Shown here in pieces: positions 6,511-14,355 of a stretch of DNA of 41,872 bases. The DNA is from Candidatus Pacearchaeota archaeon (GTDB taxonomy: Archaea; Nanobdellota; Nanobdellia; Pacearchaeales; GW2011-AR1): positions 1 through 41,872 of the forward strand of contig JAGVXG010000005.1 of the NCBI GenBank assembly GCA_018303885.1. Direction: 5' to 3'. Under the pieces are notes generated by a model that had not been told where the DNA came from, did not search any database, and was given only the letters and a program-made list of their open reading frames with translations. Made by a program: the position numbers and the translations under genes. Position 1 is the first letter of the stretch, and each line of letters starts with the position of its first letter.

Positions 6511-7407
6511 TTATACCCCAAACTGCGCGCCAGGCTCTGCAAGAACTTGCATTGGTTTCTTTCTCTCTTCTCTTCTTTCTTCTTCGCCAACCCACCATTC
6601 TAAATCAGGAATATTTGCTTTAATCCCTCGCGCTTTGCAATATTCTCTTGCAAGAAGATAAAAAATAAGCCCAAGACTTCTGTCATGCTTGTTGTTTCCT
6701 ATGATAACTACATCAGCGCCTTTAGAAAAATTATTTGTATCGCAAATCATCAGAACTTTTTTGCCGGCCTTTAAAGTATCATTTAAGGCATTTTTATCAA
6801 CCCATTGGTCTGTAATTATTGTCAATTCATTTTCAAAAAAATCTGGCAGGATTTTGTTTGTTAGAATTCCAGCAGGGTATTTTTTTGTGAAGACTCTTAT
6901 TCCAGTAATCTCAGAGAATTTTTCAGCAACCTTCCATCCAGCCGGTCTCTTACAAACTAAAATTACGTCTTCTGGAGCAAACTTTGAAAAAAATTCAATT
7001 CCTTCCTTTAGTTTTTCATCAATCAAATCTGTATTGAAAATAGCAAGCCCGTCAGCTCTTCTTCTGTAGACAAAAGGCTTCATGTTTGGCGTTACAACAC
7101 GGGTTCCAAGGTAAATTCCTGCTTTGACATATTCGTCAAGAGGAACAAGCATGTCTGATTTTTTCTTAGCCCTTACTTTTTCTTTGAGCTCCTCTGACGT
7201 TATCTCGCCTGTTGAAACCTTTTCCTTAAGTTTCTTTACCTTTTCCAAAAGTGCCTTTTTCTTTTCCGCGATGCTTTTTTCGCCAGTTGTTGATTCGGCT
7301 TCTGCAGCTTTTTCTAAAGATTTTTTCAATTTCTTTCTAGTTTTCTCCTCAGTCTTTTCTGCTTCGTCTTTAACAACATCATTAATTTCATCAACCATTT
7401 CTGCCAT
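6511..7407 (-). CDS. rpsB: 30S ribosomal protein uS2
   Basis: 298 residues. The C-terminal ~200 match archaeal uS2: KAGIYLGTRVVTPNMKPFVYRRR near 113, then IFNTDLIDEKL, VCKRPAGWK, FTKKYPAGILTN, DTNNFSKGADVVI and RSLGLIFYLLAREYCKARG. The first ~95 residues are a Lys/Glu-rich, coiled-coil-like extension not present in typical archaeal uS2 (about 200 aa). A TTTTTAAACT box sits about 22 nt upstream of the ATG, implying a short leader. The usual archaeal neighbours (uS9, uL13, RpoN, enolase) are absent immediately here, although enolase is 1 kb downstream and rpoK 2.3 kb away. Confidence 0.95.
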   Translation of the reverse strand: MAEMVDEINDVVKDEAEKTEEKTRKKLKKSLEKAAEAESTTGEKSIAEKKKALLEKVKKLKEKVSTGEITSEELKEKVRAKKKSDMLVPLDEYVKAGIYLGTRVVTPNMKPFVYRRRADGLAIFNTDLIDEKLKEGIEFFSKFAPEDVILVCKRPAGWKVAEKFSEITGIRVFTKKYPAGILTNKILPDFFENELTIITDQWVDKNALNDTLKAGKKVLMICDTNNFSKGADVVIIGNNKHDRSLGLIFYLLAREYCKARGIKANIPDLEWWVGEEERREERKKPMQVLAEPGAQFGV

Positions 7408-7457
7408 AAGAAACCTTGTTGGATTTAGTTTAAAAAGGTTTTCAATTCTTAGAATTA

Positions 7458-7676
7458 TTATCTTAAGCCAATACCATGCTCTTGAGCATACTGTTGAATT
7501 TCTGTAAAATGATAAAACTTGTCCATTTTATCTATAAAACTTTTTGGAGCAACTAAATCCGCAACAATTACACTTCCCATCAATGCTATGGTAATAAGAG
7601 TGCTAACCCTAAATTCTTTCCTTTCTTGTTTTACTTCCTCTTCAGTTTCATTTACACTGTTATATCTTATTTTCAT
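7458..7676 (-). CDS. small single-pass membrane protein, 72 aa
   Basis: Not recognised. A hydrophilic Glu/Lys-rich N-terminus (1-24) is followed by one hydrophobic helix (STLITIALMGSVIVADLV, about 25-42) and a short polar tail. It has its own CTTAAATAC TATA-like box about 25 nt before the ATG and lies 50 bp upstream of uS2 on the same strand. It could be a real microprotein. The evidence is the clean frame, the promoter and the membrane helix. Confidence 0.5.
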   Translation of the reverse strand: MKIRYNSVNETEEEVKQERKEFRVSTLITIALMGSVIVADLVAPKSFIDKMDKFYHFTEIQQYAQEHGIGLR

Positions 7677-7730
7677 AAAATTAGTAAATAAAAATAGTAT
7701 TTAAGCATTATGCAAATTAAAAATATCTTT

Positions 7731-7964
7731 TCAATCCCTTTTTATGAAAACAACTGCTTTTTTTCCCGCAAACTCTTTTGGAAGTATTATGTGAGCAGCG
7801 TTCCCAAAAGGCTTAACATCTACATTTTTAACAGCATGAGGCACCATCATCTTCATAGAATCGTAAGCTTTGGAAACGTCTTTTTGCAGCTGTTCGAGAT
7901 TTACTCTCAGTTCTTTAGAACTTATTTCTATTCTTTTTCCAGATTTTTCTTTCCCTTTTTTCAT
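7731..7964 (-). CDS. DUF2080 family (transposon-associated) AbrB-like protein
   Basis: 77 residues. A basic helical N-terminal half precedes a C-terminal KPFGNAAHIILPKEFAGKKAVVFI, the signature of DUF2080 'putative transposon-encoded protein', a SpoVT/AbrB-like swapped-hairpin DNA-binding fold. Archaeal family members usually accompany IS200/IS605-type elements, but no transposase or IS end is visible here, so this is an orphan or domesticated copy. An 18-bp palindrome overlaps the start codon and may be an autoregulatory operator. Confidence 0.7.
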   Translation of the reverse strand: MKKGKEKSGKRIEISSKELRVNLEQLQKDVSKAYDSMKMMVPHAVKNVDVKPFGNAAHIILPKEFAGKKAVVFIKRD

Positions 7965-7981
7965 ATATACAAATGTATATA
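7964..7981. promoter_or_regulatory. palindrome at start of DUF2080 gene (putative operator)
   Basis: TATATACA (7964-7971) and its reverse complement TGTATATA (7974-7981) are separated by AA, placed between the minus-strand TATA-like CTTATAAATA (about 7983-7992) and the ATG ending at 7964. The position suits repression of this gene by a dimeric protein, perhaps its own product. Confidence 0.4.
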
Positions 7982-8039
7982 CATATTTATAAGCTTTTCT
8001 GTATAATAATCTTTAAAAGTAATAACAATTTAGAGTAAT

Positions 8040-8387
8040 ATGGTTGCAACTTCTAGAATTTATGATTCTACATCTTTAAGCTTATTGTGGATTATTGATA
8101 ATAGGAGATTGAAGCTTGCTGAAAGAAGTCTTAAGCAGAGATATGGGGAATGTGACAAAAATGGGCACCGTATATTTAAAGAAAATATTTGCCAACACTG
8201 TTATAGGAGACGAGAATACACACCAGAATTGGTTGAATTGATTAAGAAAACAGAACCAATAGTCTTCCCCCCATTATCAATTAAACTAACTTCTGATTTA
8301 ATTGACGAAATAAATGGTGATATAGAATCTTTGAAAAGAAGAGATTATGCAACTGGCTTAGCGAAAATTCTTATTCAATTGCAATAA
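8040..8387 (+). CDS. hypothetical protein with CxxC motif, 115 aa
   Basis: Not recognised. CDKNGHRIFKENICQHCYRR (about 38-57) could bind zinc through two or three Cys and His. The flanks look helical and no membrane segment is seen. It is divergent from the DUF2080 gene and ends at the base immediately before the enolase stop codon on the other strand, so the convergent genes touch with no spacer. Confidence 0.5.
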   Translation: MVATSRIYDSTSLSLLWIIDNRRLKLAERSLKQRYGECDKNGHRIFKENICQHCYRRREYTPELVELIKKTEPIVFPPLSIKLTSDLIDEINGDIESLKRRDYATGLAKILIQLQ

Positions 8388-9554
8388 TTATTTTCTTAGC
8401 TTATTTTCAATCTCAATCAATCTTCTTATTTTTGCTTCACGCTCTTTACCAGTAATCCCACATTTGAAGAAGTCGGCGCCGAAACCAAAAGCCAAGTCAG
8501 CAAGAATATTTTCTTCTGTTTCTCCGCTTCTATGCGAGAAGACAATTTTTATGTTGTTTTTTCTTGCAAGTTCGCATAAACTCTTTACTTTAATTAAAGA
8601 GCCATTTTGATTAGGTTTCACAATTATTGCATTTATGCTCTTATTGTCAATGGCTTTTTGTAGTCTTTTGATATTTGTTGCTGTTAAGTCATCTCCAACA
8701 ACCATCGCATTTGGATATTTTTTAAGAAGTTTTGCAAAACTCGCGAAGTCATCTTCATCAAAAGGATCTTCTATATAAAAAAGACCAAAATTTTTTATTA
8801 GGTTCCCCATATAAGAAAACTGCTCCTCTACTGTGCGTTCAAGTACAGGATTTTGATAATGGTACTTTTTTCTTTTGTAGAAACCAGAAGCAGCGACATC
8901 AACGCCTAAAGGTAATTTTAAACCATTTAAAATTTCTAAAACTTCTTTTTCATTTAATGAAGTCTTCCAAGCATCTTCATCATTTTTCTTATTTTCAAAT
9001 TTTTCGTCTTTTCTTTTTAAAAAACCAGCTATTTCTTTTTTTGCTTTCTTGTTTATCTCAAAGGCTTCTTTAACAGAATCTGTCTTTGGTATAAGAAGAA
9101 ATTCCTGAAAATCAGGTTTCTTTTTTGTATCAGGGCCAGAATGTTTTCCACCGCCGATGCAGTTTCCGACTAATCTTGGAAACTTTCTTGCATTTTGATT
9201 GATAATCTGCCAGACTTCTTTCTTTTTTTCTTTCGCGAGAGCTTTTAAAATTGCTGATTCAAGTGCAAAAAGAGAATTTGCCCCAATATGCCCTTCAACC
9301 GTGTCTTCAATTCTTCTTAAATCATTGAAATCATCTACCACATCATCAGAAAAATAATCCTTGAATTTTTTCAAAGTTTCAATATCTTTTTCAAGATCTT
9401 TTTTATAGGGGCTTGCTTCGTGCTTGCCGGTTGATTTTCCATTTGGCGCACTCGCAGAAAATTTTCCCGCGTTCGTATTGATAGAAACGAGAATTGTTTT
9501 TTCTCCGCGCGAATCAAGAAGATGTTTTGCCGACACACTCTTTACAACGACCAT
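8388..9554 (-). CDS. eno: enolase (divergent)
   Basis: 388 residues, short for enolase (about 410-430). Fold markers and catalytic residues remain: LGVDVAAS for the first metal Asp, YIEDPFDEDD for the metal Glu, VGDDLTATN for the third metal Asp, KPNQNGS for the base Lys, FSHRSGETEEN for the substrate loop, and FKCG with the second Lys. It departs from the usual enzyme at several conserved places: the mobile loop SGASTG is NGKSTG, DVAASEF is DVAASGF, KVNQIGT is KPNQNGS, and the KTGAPxRSER block is altered. It should convert 2-phosphoglycerate to PEP. A specialised paralog is possible. TATATAAACT lies about 25 nt upstream of the ATG. Confidence 0.88.
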   Translation of the reverse strand: MVVVKSVSAKHLLDSRGEKTILVSINTNAGKFSASAPNGKSTGKHEASPYKKDLEKDIETLKKFKDYFSDDVVDDFNDLRRIEDTVEGHIGANSLFALESAILKALAKEKKKEVWQIINQNARKFPRLVGNCIGGGKHSGPDTKKKPDFQEFLLIPKTDSVKEAFEINKKAKKEIAGFLKRKDEKFENKKNDEDAWKTSLNEKEVLEILNGLKLPLGVDVAASGFYKRKKYHYQNPVLERTVEEQFSYMGNLIKNFGLFYIEDPFDEDDFASFAKLLKKYPNAMVVGDDLTATNIKRLQKAIDNKSINAIIVKPNQNGSLIKVKSLCELARKNNIKIVFSHRSGETEENILADLAFGFGADFFKCGITGKEREAKIRRLIEIENKLRK

Positions 9555-9696
9555 GAAAAGGAAAAGCGAAAATTAGTTTATATAGTTTTTTAAAAATTAA
9601 TTATTAAATAAAAATTAATTATAATTCCTACTTAAATTAACAATCTTGCCAATATTGTGAACGAGTTTATGAGTGAACGTATTTTTAGAACTAAAT

Positions 9697-10077
9697 TTAT
9701 TCCCTTTCCCCTTCGTCTCCGCCAAGCTCATTTTCTTCCATTTCATCTTCTGGATTAACAAGTTCCATTATTTCCCCTTCCTTTGCAATCTCCTGCTCTT
9801 CTTCGGATTTTCTTTCATCGATTTTTTCATCGCTGATTTTTTCCTTTATTCTCTTCAGCTTCTCCTCTTTCTTACCTGGGAAAGGCTTTTTTACAGATAT
9901 AGGCAAGACTCCGGATTCAAATTCAATTTCTGCTATTTTGAGAGCATCGTACTTTACTCTTTCCAAATCTTCTTTGCTTAATTTAATCAGCAATGGAGCG
10001 TTCATCGCGATTTGTAGGGCTCTTGCCCCAAGAATCCTCGCAGTTTCGTATTTGCTGAAATCTTCTGGTTTTGCCAT
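9697..10077 (-). CDS. rpoK: RNA polymerase subunit K (omega homologue)
   Basis: The N-terminal ~65 residues are the RpoK/Rpb6/omega domain: KYETARILGARALQIAMNAP (about 9-28), then DALKIAEIEFESGVLPISVKKP. The subunit clamps the largest subunit during polymerase assembly. A 60-residue Lys/Glu-rich acidic tail follows, making the protein about twice the size of compact archaeal RpoK. It is the last gene of the exosome operon, 1 nt after the cupin gene (TAA-A-ATG), a placement seen in other archaea. Confidence 0.92.
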   Translation of the reverse strand: MAKPEDFSKYETARILGARALQIAMNAPLLIKLSKEDLERVKYDALKIAEIEFESGVLPISVKKPFPGKKEEKLKRIKEKISDEKIDERKSEEEQEIAKEGEIMELVNPEDEMEENELGGDEGERE

Positions 10078-10078
10078 T

Positions 10079-10411
10079 TTATTTTGTATAAAACAACGCT
10101 AGCCAAACAGTCCCTTGTTTAGTTTTAATTACACGATGTTTTAAATGTGCTGGTATATATGTATAGTCTCCATCTATCATCTTGACTTTATTCCATGCTC
10201 CCCTCTCATCTTCAAATTCTAATTCTGCATATCCTCTTGCTATCATAACGAACTCATCTTCATCTTGATCGTATATTCTACTAGGAGTTTCTGATTCTGG
10301 GGAAATCACCCCCTCTAGTCTAACAATATTGCCTGCTGAAATAAGAATATTAACTAACTCTTCTTTTAATCCTACTCCATCATTTGCAAAAATATTCTCT
10401 AATTGTACCAT
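10079..10411 (-). CDS. small cupin-domain protein
   Basis: A 110-residue single cupin barrel. SRIYDQDEDEFVMIARGYAEL corresponds to cupin motif 1, with Glu/Asp residues replacing some of the usual His ligands, and GDYTYIPAHLKHRV to motif 2, with two His residues. Such one-domain cupins bind a metal and act as isomerases, dioxygenases or sugar/sensor proteins. The ligand cannot be told. It is embedded in the exosome operon between rrp42 and rpoK with 1-nt junctions, so it is co-expressed, though I know of no link to RNA decay. Confidence 0.8.
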   Translation of the reverse strand: MVQLENIFANDGVGLKEELVNILISAGNIVRLEGVISPESETPSRIYDQDEDEFVMIARGYAELEFEDERGAWNKVKMIDGDYTYIPAHLKHRVIKTKQGTVWLALFYTK

Positions 10412-10412
10412 T

Positions 10413-11213
10413 TTATTCTAAAAACTTTTCAATCTTTAAAAAAACTTTCTTTCTTATTTTTTCAGTGAGATCAAGAATTTCATGAACTTCTTCTATGCTT
10501 AATTCAGCAGGACTGCCTTTTTGCATAGAGGAAATTACGCCATCTGGAGTCGCGCCTATCGTGATTTTCGCCTCGCTGACATCTTCCTCTTCCAGCGTAG
10601 GATCGACAATTATCGTACCGTCTATTTTATGTGCAGTTATGCAGATAGGAATATCTTTTGCAAGAGGTATTTTTTTGTCTGTAGGTTCATCATAGATAAC
10701 TTTTCCTTCTTTTTCGTCATACTTTGGCATTTTAGTCCATTTTAATGCAGCAACTGCGGCGATTCCTGCGGCGTCCACGAGATTTCCATCGTCATTTATT
10801 GAATAAATATCTATGAAAACAGACCAGACTTTTTCTCCTTCTTTTATGCAAAGTTTCTCGAAATCTATAAACTTGCTTTCTCTTATTGCCCTATCAACAA
10901 GTCTCCCAAGTTCAACTGCAGGAAATCTAGGTGGGCCACTTTCAAATCTCGGCGAACTTAAAGGAAGCAGCTCTGCAGTTACCATTAAATTCCCTTTATT
11001 TGGAGAATCAGGGTAAGGTTCTGCAACACCCATTTTTATTCCGACAATAACTTCTGTTTTTCCTAATCTGACTCGAGCAGAGCCTTCTGCTTTGTTGGAC
11101 ACATTTCCTTCTATAGAAATCTCTCTAAAGTCTTCTGGCTTACGTCCGTCAAATCTTTTTCCCTGTGCCAGATATTCCCTTATTCTCTCTGCTGTTAGTC
11201 TTGGTGTTTCCAT
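10413..11213 (-). CDS. rrp42: exosome complex subunit Rrp42
   Basis: A 266-residue RNase PH-fold protein, the catalytically inactive partner of Rrp41 in the archaeal hexameric exosome ring. Diagnostic stretches are KRFDGRKPEDFREI (about 19-32), GSARVRLGKTEVIVGIK, SGPPRFPAVELGRLVDRAIRES and KVWSVFIDIYSINDDGNLVDAAG. The phosphate and catalytic residues of Rrp41 are missing, as expected. The operon position right after rrp41 (here separated by two small unknown genes) is conserved in archaea. Confidence 0.95.
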   Translation of the reverse strand: METPRLTAERIREYLAQGKRFDGRKPEDFREISIEGNVSNKAEGSARVRLGKTEVIVGIKMGVAEPYPDSPNKGNLMVTAELLPLSSPRFESGPPRFPAVELGRLVDRAIRESKFIDFEKLCIKEGEKVWSVFIDIYSINDDGNLVDAAGIAAVAALKWTKMPKYDEKEGKVIYDEPTDKKIPLAKDIPICITAHKIDGTIIVDPTLEEEDVSEAKITIGATPDGVISSMQKGSPAELSIEEVHEILDLTEKIRKKVFLKIEKFLE

Positions 11214-11214
11214 T

Positions 11215-11496
11215 TTAATGTATCATACTCCTATTTATTTGATAATAATGAGAACGAATATCTGCATAACTAAAATGTCTTTGAAAGCCCATTCTTCTTA
11301 AAGTATAGCCAAATCCAAGAAACCTTATAATTCTTTTATTCTTTAAGACTTTTAATCGTCTTTCATCTATTCCACTTATTCTCGTATACCATGTTCCATT
11401 ATCTCTAAAGCCAAATCTTTGCGCAAAATCTCTAATAAAGTCTGAGTCTATATCTTCAGTCGGACTCTGATTTAAATCTTCTAAAGTTGTTTCCAT
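11215..11496 (-). CDS. hypothetical protein in exosome operon, 93 aa
   Basis: Not recognised. An acidic N-terminus is followed by a basic, aromatic-rich C-terminal half (FGFRDNGTWYTRI, then RIIRFLGFGYTLRRMGFQ), which suggests nucleic-acid or protein binding. It overlaps the upstream 111-aa gene by 16 nt and leads into rrp42 through a TAA-A-ATG junction, so it is surely transcribed with the exosome genes. No homologue is known to me. Confidence 0.5.
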   Translation of the reverse strand: METTLEDLNQSPTEDIDSDFIRDFAQRFGFRDNGTWYTRISGIDERRLKVLKNKRIIRFLGFGYTLRRMGFQRHFSYADIRSHYYQINRSMIH

Positions 11497-11816
11497 TTTT
11501 GATGTCGATAAAATTTAATTTTTTGTGGAGTCAAAATCCAAAAATGCCATAAAAATTTACTAAATAACGATTGAGAGAACCCTACTGTTCTGGTAACACC
11601 AATTAAGTCTTCAATAGTATACAATGCGTCATTGCTAGTTAAGTCTCCCCTAACATCTCCATCATAAAATTCTTCATTATCCGAACCCATTAAACTAATT
11701 TTTTCATCAGAAGTTCTTAATTCTAAACTTTCTCCTTTATAATTTCTTAAACGATAAGCTACCACTTCTCTAAATCTTTCTCTTACTTCTGAATCTGGAG
11801 TATCATATCTTGTCAT
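11481..11816 (-). CDS. hypothetical protein in exosome operon, 111 aa
   Basis: Not recognised. It begins MTRYDTPDSEVRERF and is charged for the first 70 residues, then becomes more hydrophobic and aromatic (SLFSKFLWHFWILTP, about 84-98) with a basic end. It sits 1 nt after rrp41 (TAA-A-ATG) and overlaps the following 93-aa gene by 16 nt. The junction style implies co-translation with rrp41. Function is unknown. Confidence 0.5.
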   Translation of the reverse strand: MTRYDTPDSEVRERFREVVAYRLRNYKGESLELRTSDEKISLMGSDNEEFYDGDVRGDLTSNDALYTIEDLIGVTRTVGFSQSLFSKFLWHFWILTPQKIKFYRHQKWKQL

Positions 11817-11817
11817 T

Positions 11818-12525
11818 TTATTCTTTTAGCGACTCTTTTAGCGCTTTTTTTTGAACTTCATAAATTTCTTTTGCGGCTTTTCTTGCAAGTTCAATTGCTT
11901 CTTTTAATTCTTTTGATGTGATTTTTCCGTCTAGCTGAAGATGTGTTATCATTCCATTCGGAGTCATGGTAATTGGAATGTCTGTTGCTCCTTCGCCTTC
12001 TTCCCAGTCTTCTTCGTCTTTATTTACATCGACAACAAGCTGCTTGTCGAGTTTTCCTATTGAAACGCTTGAAACCATTTCCCTCATAGGAATTCCCGCA
12101 TGTGCAAGCGCAAGGGCAGCCGCATTTATTCCAGCACATCTTGTTGAAGCATTTGCCTGCAGAATATTGATGTGAACATCTATCACCATATTTGGATATC
12201 TCTTAATCATGAGAATTGGTTCTAAAGCCCATTCTGTTATCTTGCTGATTTCCATGCTTCTTCTGCTTGGCCCTGGCTTGATTCTGTCTGAAACAGAAAA
12301 ACTAAGCATACTATAAGTGCATCTCAATGTTCCTTTCTCAGGATCTTGCTGATGCTGCGGGTGCATTTTTCTCGGGCCGTAAACAGCAGCAATTGCAATC
12401 GTGTCTCCAAAAGAAAACATCGCGCTTCCATCTGCATTTGGCACGATTCCCACTTTCGCTTCCATTTTTCTCATTTCGTCCACTTTTCTTCCGTCTGGTC
12501 GCTCAAAGCCTTTTTGTTTTGTCAT
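11818..12525 (-). CDS. rrp41: exosome complex catalytic subunit Rrp41
   Basis: A 235-residue RNase PH-fold phosphorolytic 3'-5' exoribonuclease. It has FERPDGRKVDEMRKMEAKVG at the N-terminus, GDTIAIAAVYGPRKM, the phosphate-site region PGPSRRSMEISK (about 93-104) and VDVNKDEEDWEEGEGATDIPI with the catalytic Asp region. It pairs with Rrp42 in a hexameric ring capped by Rrp4 and degrades or tails RNA. Its ATG overlaps the stop of the preceding 89-aa gene (ATGA), so translation is coupled. Confidence 0.96.
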   Translation of the reverse strand: MTKQKGFERPDGRKVDEMRKMEAKVGIVPNADGSAMFSFGDTIAIAAVYGPRKMHPQHQQDPEKGTLRCTYSMLSFSVSDRIKPGPSRRSMEISKITEWALEPILMIKRYPNMVIDVHINILQANASTRCAGINAAALALAHAGIPMREMVSSVSIGKLDKQLVVDVNKDEEDWEEGEGATDIPITMTPNGMITHLQLDGKITSKELKEAIELARKAAKEIYEVQKKALKESLKE

Positions 12526-12791
12526 TTTGTTCCCACCATTTGCACATATTCTTTATGTTCTTGAATCATTCCTTCTAAATTTCCAATTACCTCCAGATTT
12601 GTATCCAATAAAGTAACCTTGCATCCTCTGATTGTTATTTTTTCAACCTTTTTTCCTCTTGTTTCAGTGTAATAAACATGTGTTCCAAAAAACGTATACC
12701 TTTCATTCATGCCAAGGCCGCTTAAATAGGCTAATACTTTTGGCATCAAATGTGGATTAAATTCCAATTCTCTGTAGCTTTTCTGTGTCAT
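12522..12791 (-). CDS. hypothetical protein between rrp4 and rrp41, 89 aa
   Basis: Not recognised. It begins MTQKSYRELEFNPHLMPKVL. It is a compact soluble protein with a probable beta-rich C-terminal half (RYTFFGTHVYYTETRGKKVEKITIRG). It overlaps rrp4 upstream and rrp41 downstream with ATGA junctions on both sides, the tightest coupling in the operon. That makes it a good candidate for an exosome-associated small protein. This is inference from position only. Confidence 0.55.
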   Translation of the reverse strand: MTQKSYRELEFNPHLMPKVLAYLSGLGMNERYTFFGTHVYYTETRGKKVEKITIRGCKVTLLDTNLEVIGNLEGMIQEHKEYVQMVGTK

Positions 12792-13471
12792 TTTCCTTTC
12801 TCCCCTTCAAACCATTCTTTTACTTCTTCTGTTAAGCCGCTCGTGAAAGATTTTTCAGTTATGAACATGATCGCTTTTTTTACAAGCAATTCGTCTTCTA
12901 TCTTATTTCCCTTTATCCAGATTAATCCATTTTGCCCGACAGTAACATTACACCCTGATTCTTCTTTTATAAGATTTATCATACTCCCTTCTTTTCCAAT
13001 TACCCTTGGAACTTTGTTTGAGTTTATTTTTATAATCAATCCATCTTCTATTTTACCTAAACCCCGCAATTTTATAGTAAGATCTATTCCTCTCCCGCCT
13101 ATTCCTATTATTTTTGCAGCAACCATATCTCCAATATCCATTATTTCAGCCAAACCATCTTTGCTTACAAAGCCAGGAACTTCTTGCAACGGCAAAAAAG
13201 CGCCCTCTGGAGAATCAATATCTATAACCCATCCATAAAAAGTTAAGTTCTCAACCTTTCCGATTACAACATTCCCCCTTCTTGGCTGATAAACACCAGA
13301 CAATGAAATTACCTTTACAAGACCATTTGATTCTTCTGCCAAACCATATTTTATAGCAACTATCTCATCACCCCGTTTTTCTGTTCCTTCGCCAGGCAGA
13401 TAATCTTCTCCCTTGAAAATAACTTCCCCAGGAATTACTACTTTTCTTTCTGAATGTTCGCTTTTTGCCAT
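12788..13471 (-). CDS. rrp4: exosome complex RNA-binding subunit Rrp4
   Basis: About 227 residues with the three Rrp4 domains: an N-terminal beta domain (VVIPGEVIFKGEDYLPGEGTEKRGDEIVA), an S1 domain (VIGKVENLTFYGWVIDID, then GDMVAAKI) and a C-terminal KH domain with GxxG as IGKEGSM. It caps the Rrp41-Rrp42 ring and feeds RNA in. I prefer ATG 13471 over 13483 because it follows the upstream stop as TAA-A-ATG, the junction used throughout this operon. Confidence 0.95.
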   Translation of the reverse strand: MAKSEHSERKVVIPGEVIFKGEDYLPGEGTEKRGDEIVAIKYGLAEESNGLVKVISLSGVYQPRRGNVVIGKVENLTFYGWVIDIDSPEGAFLPLQEVPGFVSKDGLAEIMDIGDMVAAKIIGIGGRGIDLTIKLRGLGKIEDGLIIKINSNKVPRVIGKEGSMINLIKEESGCNVTVGQNGLIWIKGNKIEDELLVKKAIMFITEKSFTSGLTEEVKEWFEGEKGK

Positions 13472-13472
13472 T

Positions 13473-13673
13473 TTATTCGCCATCCTCTTCTAGTTTTAAT
13501 TTTTTTACCAATTGTGACAGTTTTTCTTCTGCTTCTCTATCTATTGGGTCGTCTAATAAATCCCTAGCATACTCTCTTAGCCGAGAATAATCATGACACA
13601 CGCCCCTATTTTCCACATCCAAAGGAGCCTTTAAGTGTGCTAGTCTGTTTAAGTAATCCCTACTAAAATTCAT
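13473..13673 (-). CDS. hypothetical protein between SBDS and rrp4 genes, about 66 aa
   Basis: Not recognised. From ATG 13673 the protein is MNFSRDYLNRLAHLKAP and onward. It is all-helical in appearance, with paired acidic and basic residues and a Lys/Glu C-terminus (LSQLVKKLKLEEDGE). I chose this start because it lies 1 nt after the SBDS stop and 13715 would overlap SBDS by 41 nt. It is co-translated with SBDS and rrp4. Function is unknown. Confidence 0.5.
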   Translation of the reverse strand: MNFSRDYLNRLAHLKAPLDVENRGVCHDYSRLREYARDLLDDPIDREAEEKLSQLVKKLKLEEDGE

Positions 13674-13674
13674 T

Positions 13675-14355
13675 TTAACTTCCATTTTTAACCTCTTCTG
13701 ACATAACAGAGCCATGAGTTGCCGAATTTAATTTATCATAAAAATCCATTACAAGTCCTGCAGGTATTTTTAATGTGGCTTCCAAGTCTCCGTTATTCAT
13801 CCAATTTTCACTTTCTTTGTAAGGATTTAGTATTCCATAAGCTTTTCCAGTGTGGATTGCAGGAACAATCACCTTTATTTTTTTTGTTTCTAGTTTTACT
13901 GGCAGGATTGCACTTATTTTTTCAATAATGTCATTTATTTGGCTTTCTATCGGCGCATTTTTTATGTTAACTTGAGCCTGCTCCAATGCTGTTTTTATTC
14001 TTTCTGCAGTATGCGGGTTTCCTGTTTTAGGGTCAACAGCATTTCTCGAAAGGAAGTCAACAACCTGTTTTATTTTTTTATCTTGCTCCCCTTCCCTATA
14101 ATCTTGCGTTGTAAGTATCTCGCCGCTTTTCACTATTTTACCGACGACAGAATTTAAATCAGTTGTTCCAAAAGCCTCTGTGAGCTCTTTTTCAGGAGCG
14201 GCAAGCCCCTTTTTTGAGTCAGTAAAAACCCTGTCTATTTCCAAGAAATCTATGTTTGAAGACTCGCCCTTTCTGAACTTCAAAGCCTTGTCAAGGTCCA
14301 CAATAATTTCAAAATGTTTTCCATGCTGTTTAATTCTTGCTGTGGTCTGGGTCAT
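13675..14355 (-). CDS. sdo1: ribosome maturation protein SBDS
   Basis: About 226 residues of the three-domain SBDS family: an N-terminal FYSH domain (ARIKQHGKHFEIIVDLDKALKFRKG, then LEIDRVFTDSKKG), a central helical domain (NPHTAERIKTALEQAQVNI) and a C-terminal ferredoxin-like domain (LPVKLETKKIKVIVPA). It helps release the anti-association factor aIF6 from the large subunit. The ATG at 14355 overlaps the stop of the previous small gene (ATGA). Placement between psmA and rrp4 is the standard archaeal superoperon order. Confidence 0.95.
   Translation of the reverse strand: MTQTTARIKQHGKHFEIIVDLDKALKFRKGESSNIDFLEIDRVFTDSKKGLAAPEKELTEAFGTTDLNSVVGKIVKSGEILTTQDYREGEQDKKIKQVVDFLSRNAVDPKTGNPHTAERIKTALEQAQVNIKNAPIESQINDIIEKISAILPVKLETKKIKVIVPAIHTGKAYGILNPYKESENWMNNGDLEATLKIPAGLVMDFYDKLNSATHGSVMSEEVKNGS

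Noticed and set aside
6467-6598. 44-residue N-terminal extension of the second metalloprotein
   Set aside because: It overlaps the end of uS2 and has no counterpart in the paralog; ATG 6466 or 6463 gives a normal signal/anchor start.
6258-7507. Several plus-strand open frames of 77-127 codons
   Set aside because: They are antisense to uS2 and the second metalloprotein, and their Phe/Ser-rich composition mirrors the Lys/Glu-rich genes on the other strand.
12750-13238. 162-codon open frame on the plus strand
   Set aside because: It lies antisense to rrp4 and the 89-aa gene, is rich in Ser/Pro/Phe as expected of an antisense shadow, and has no recognisable domain.
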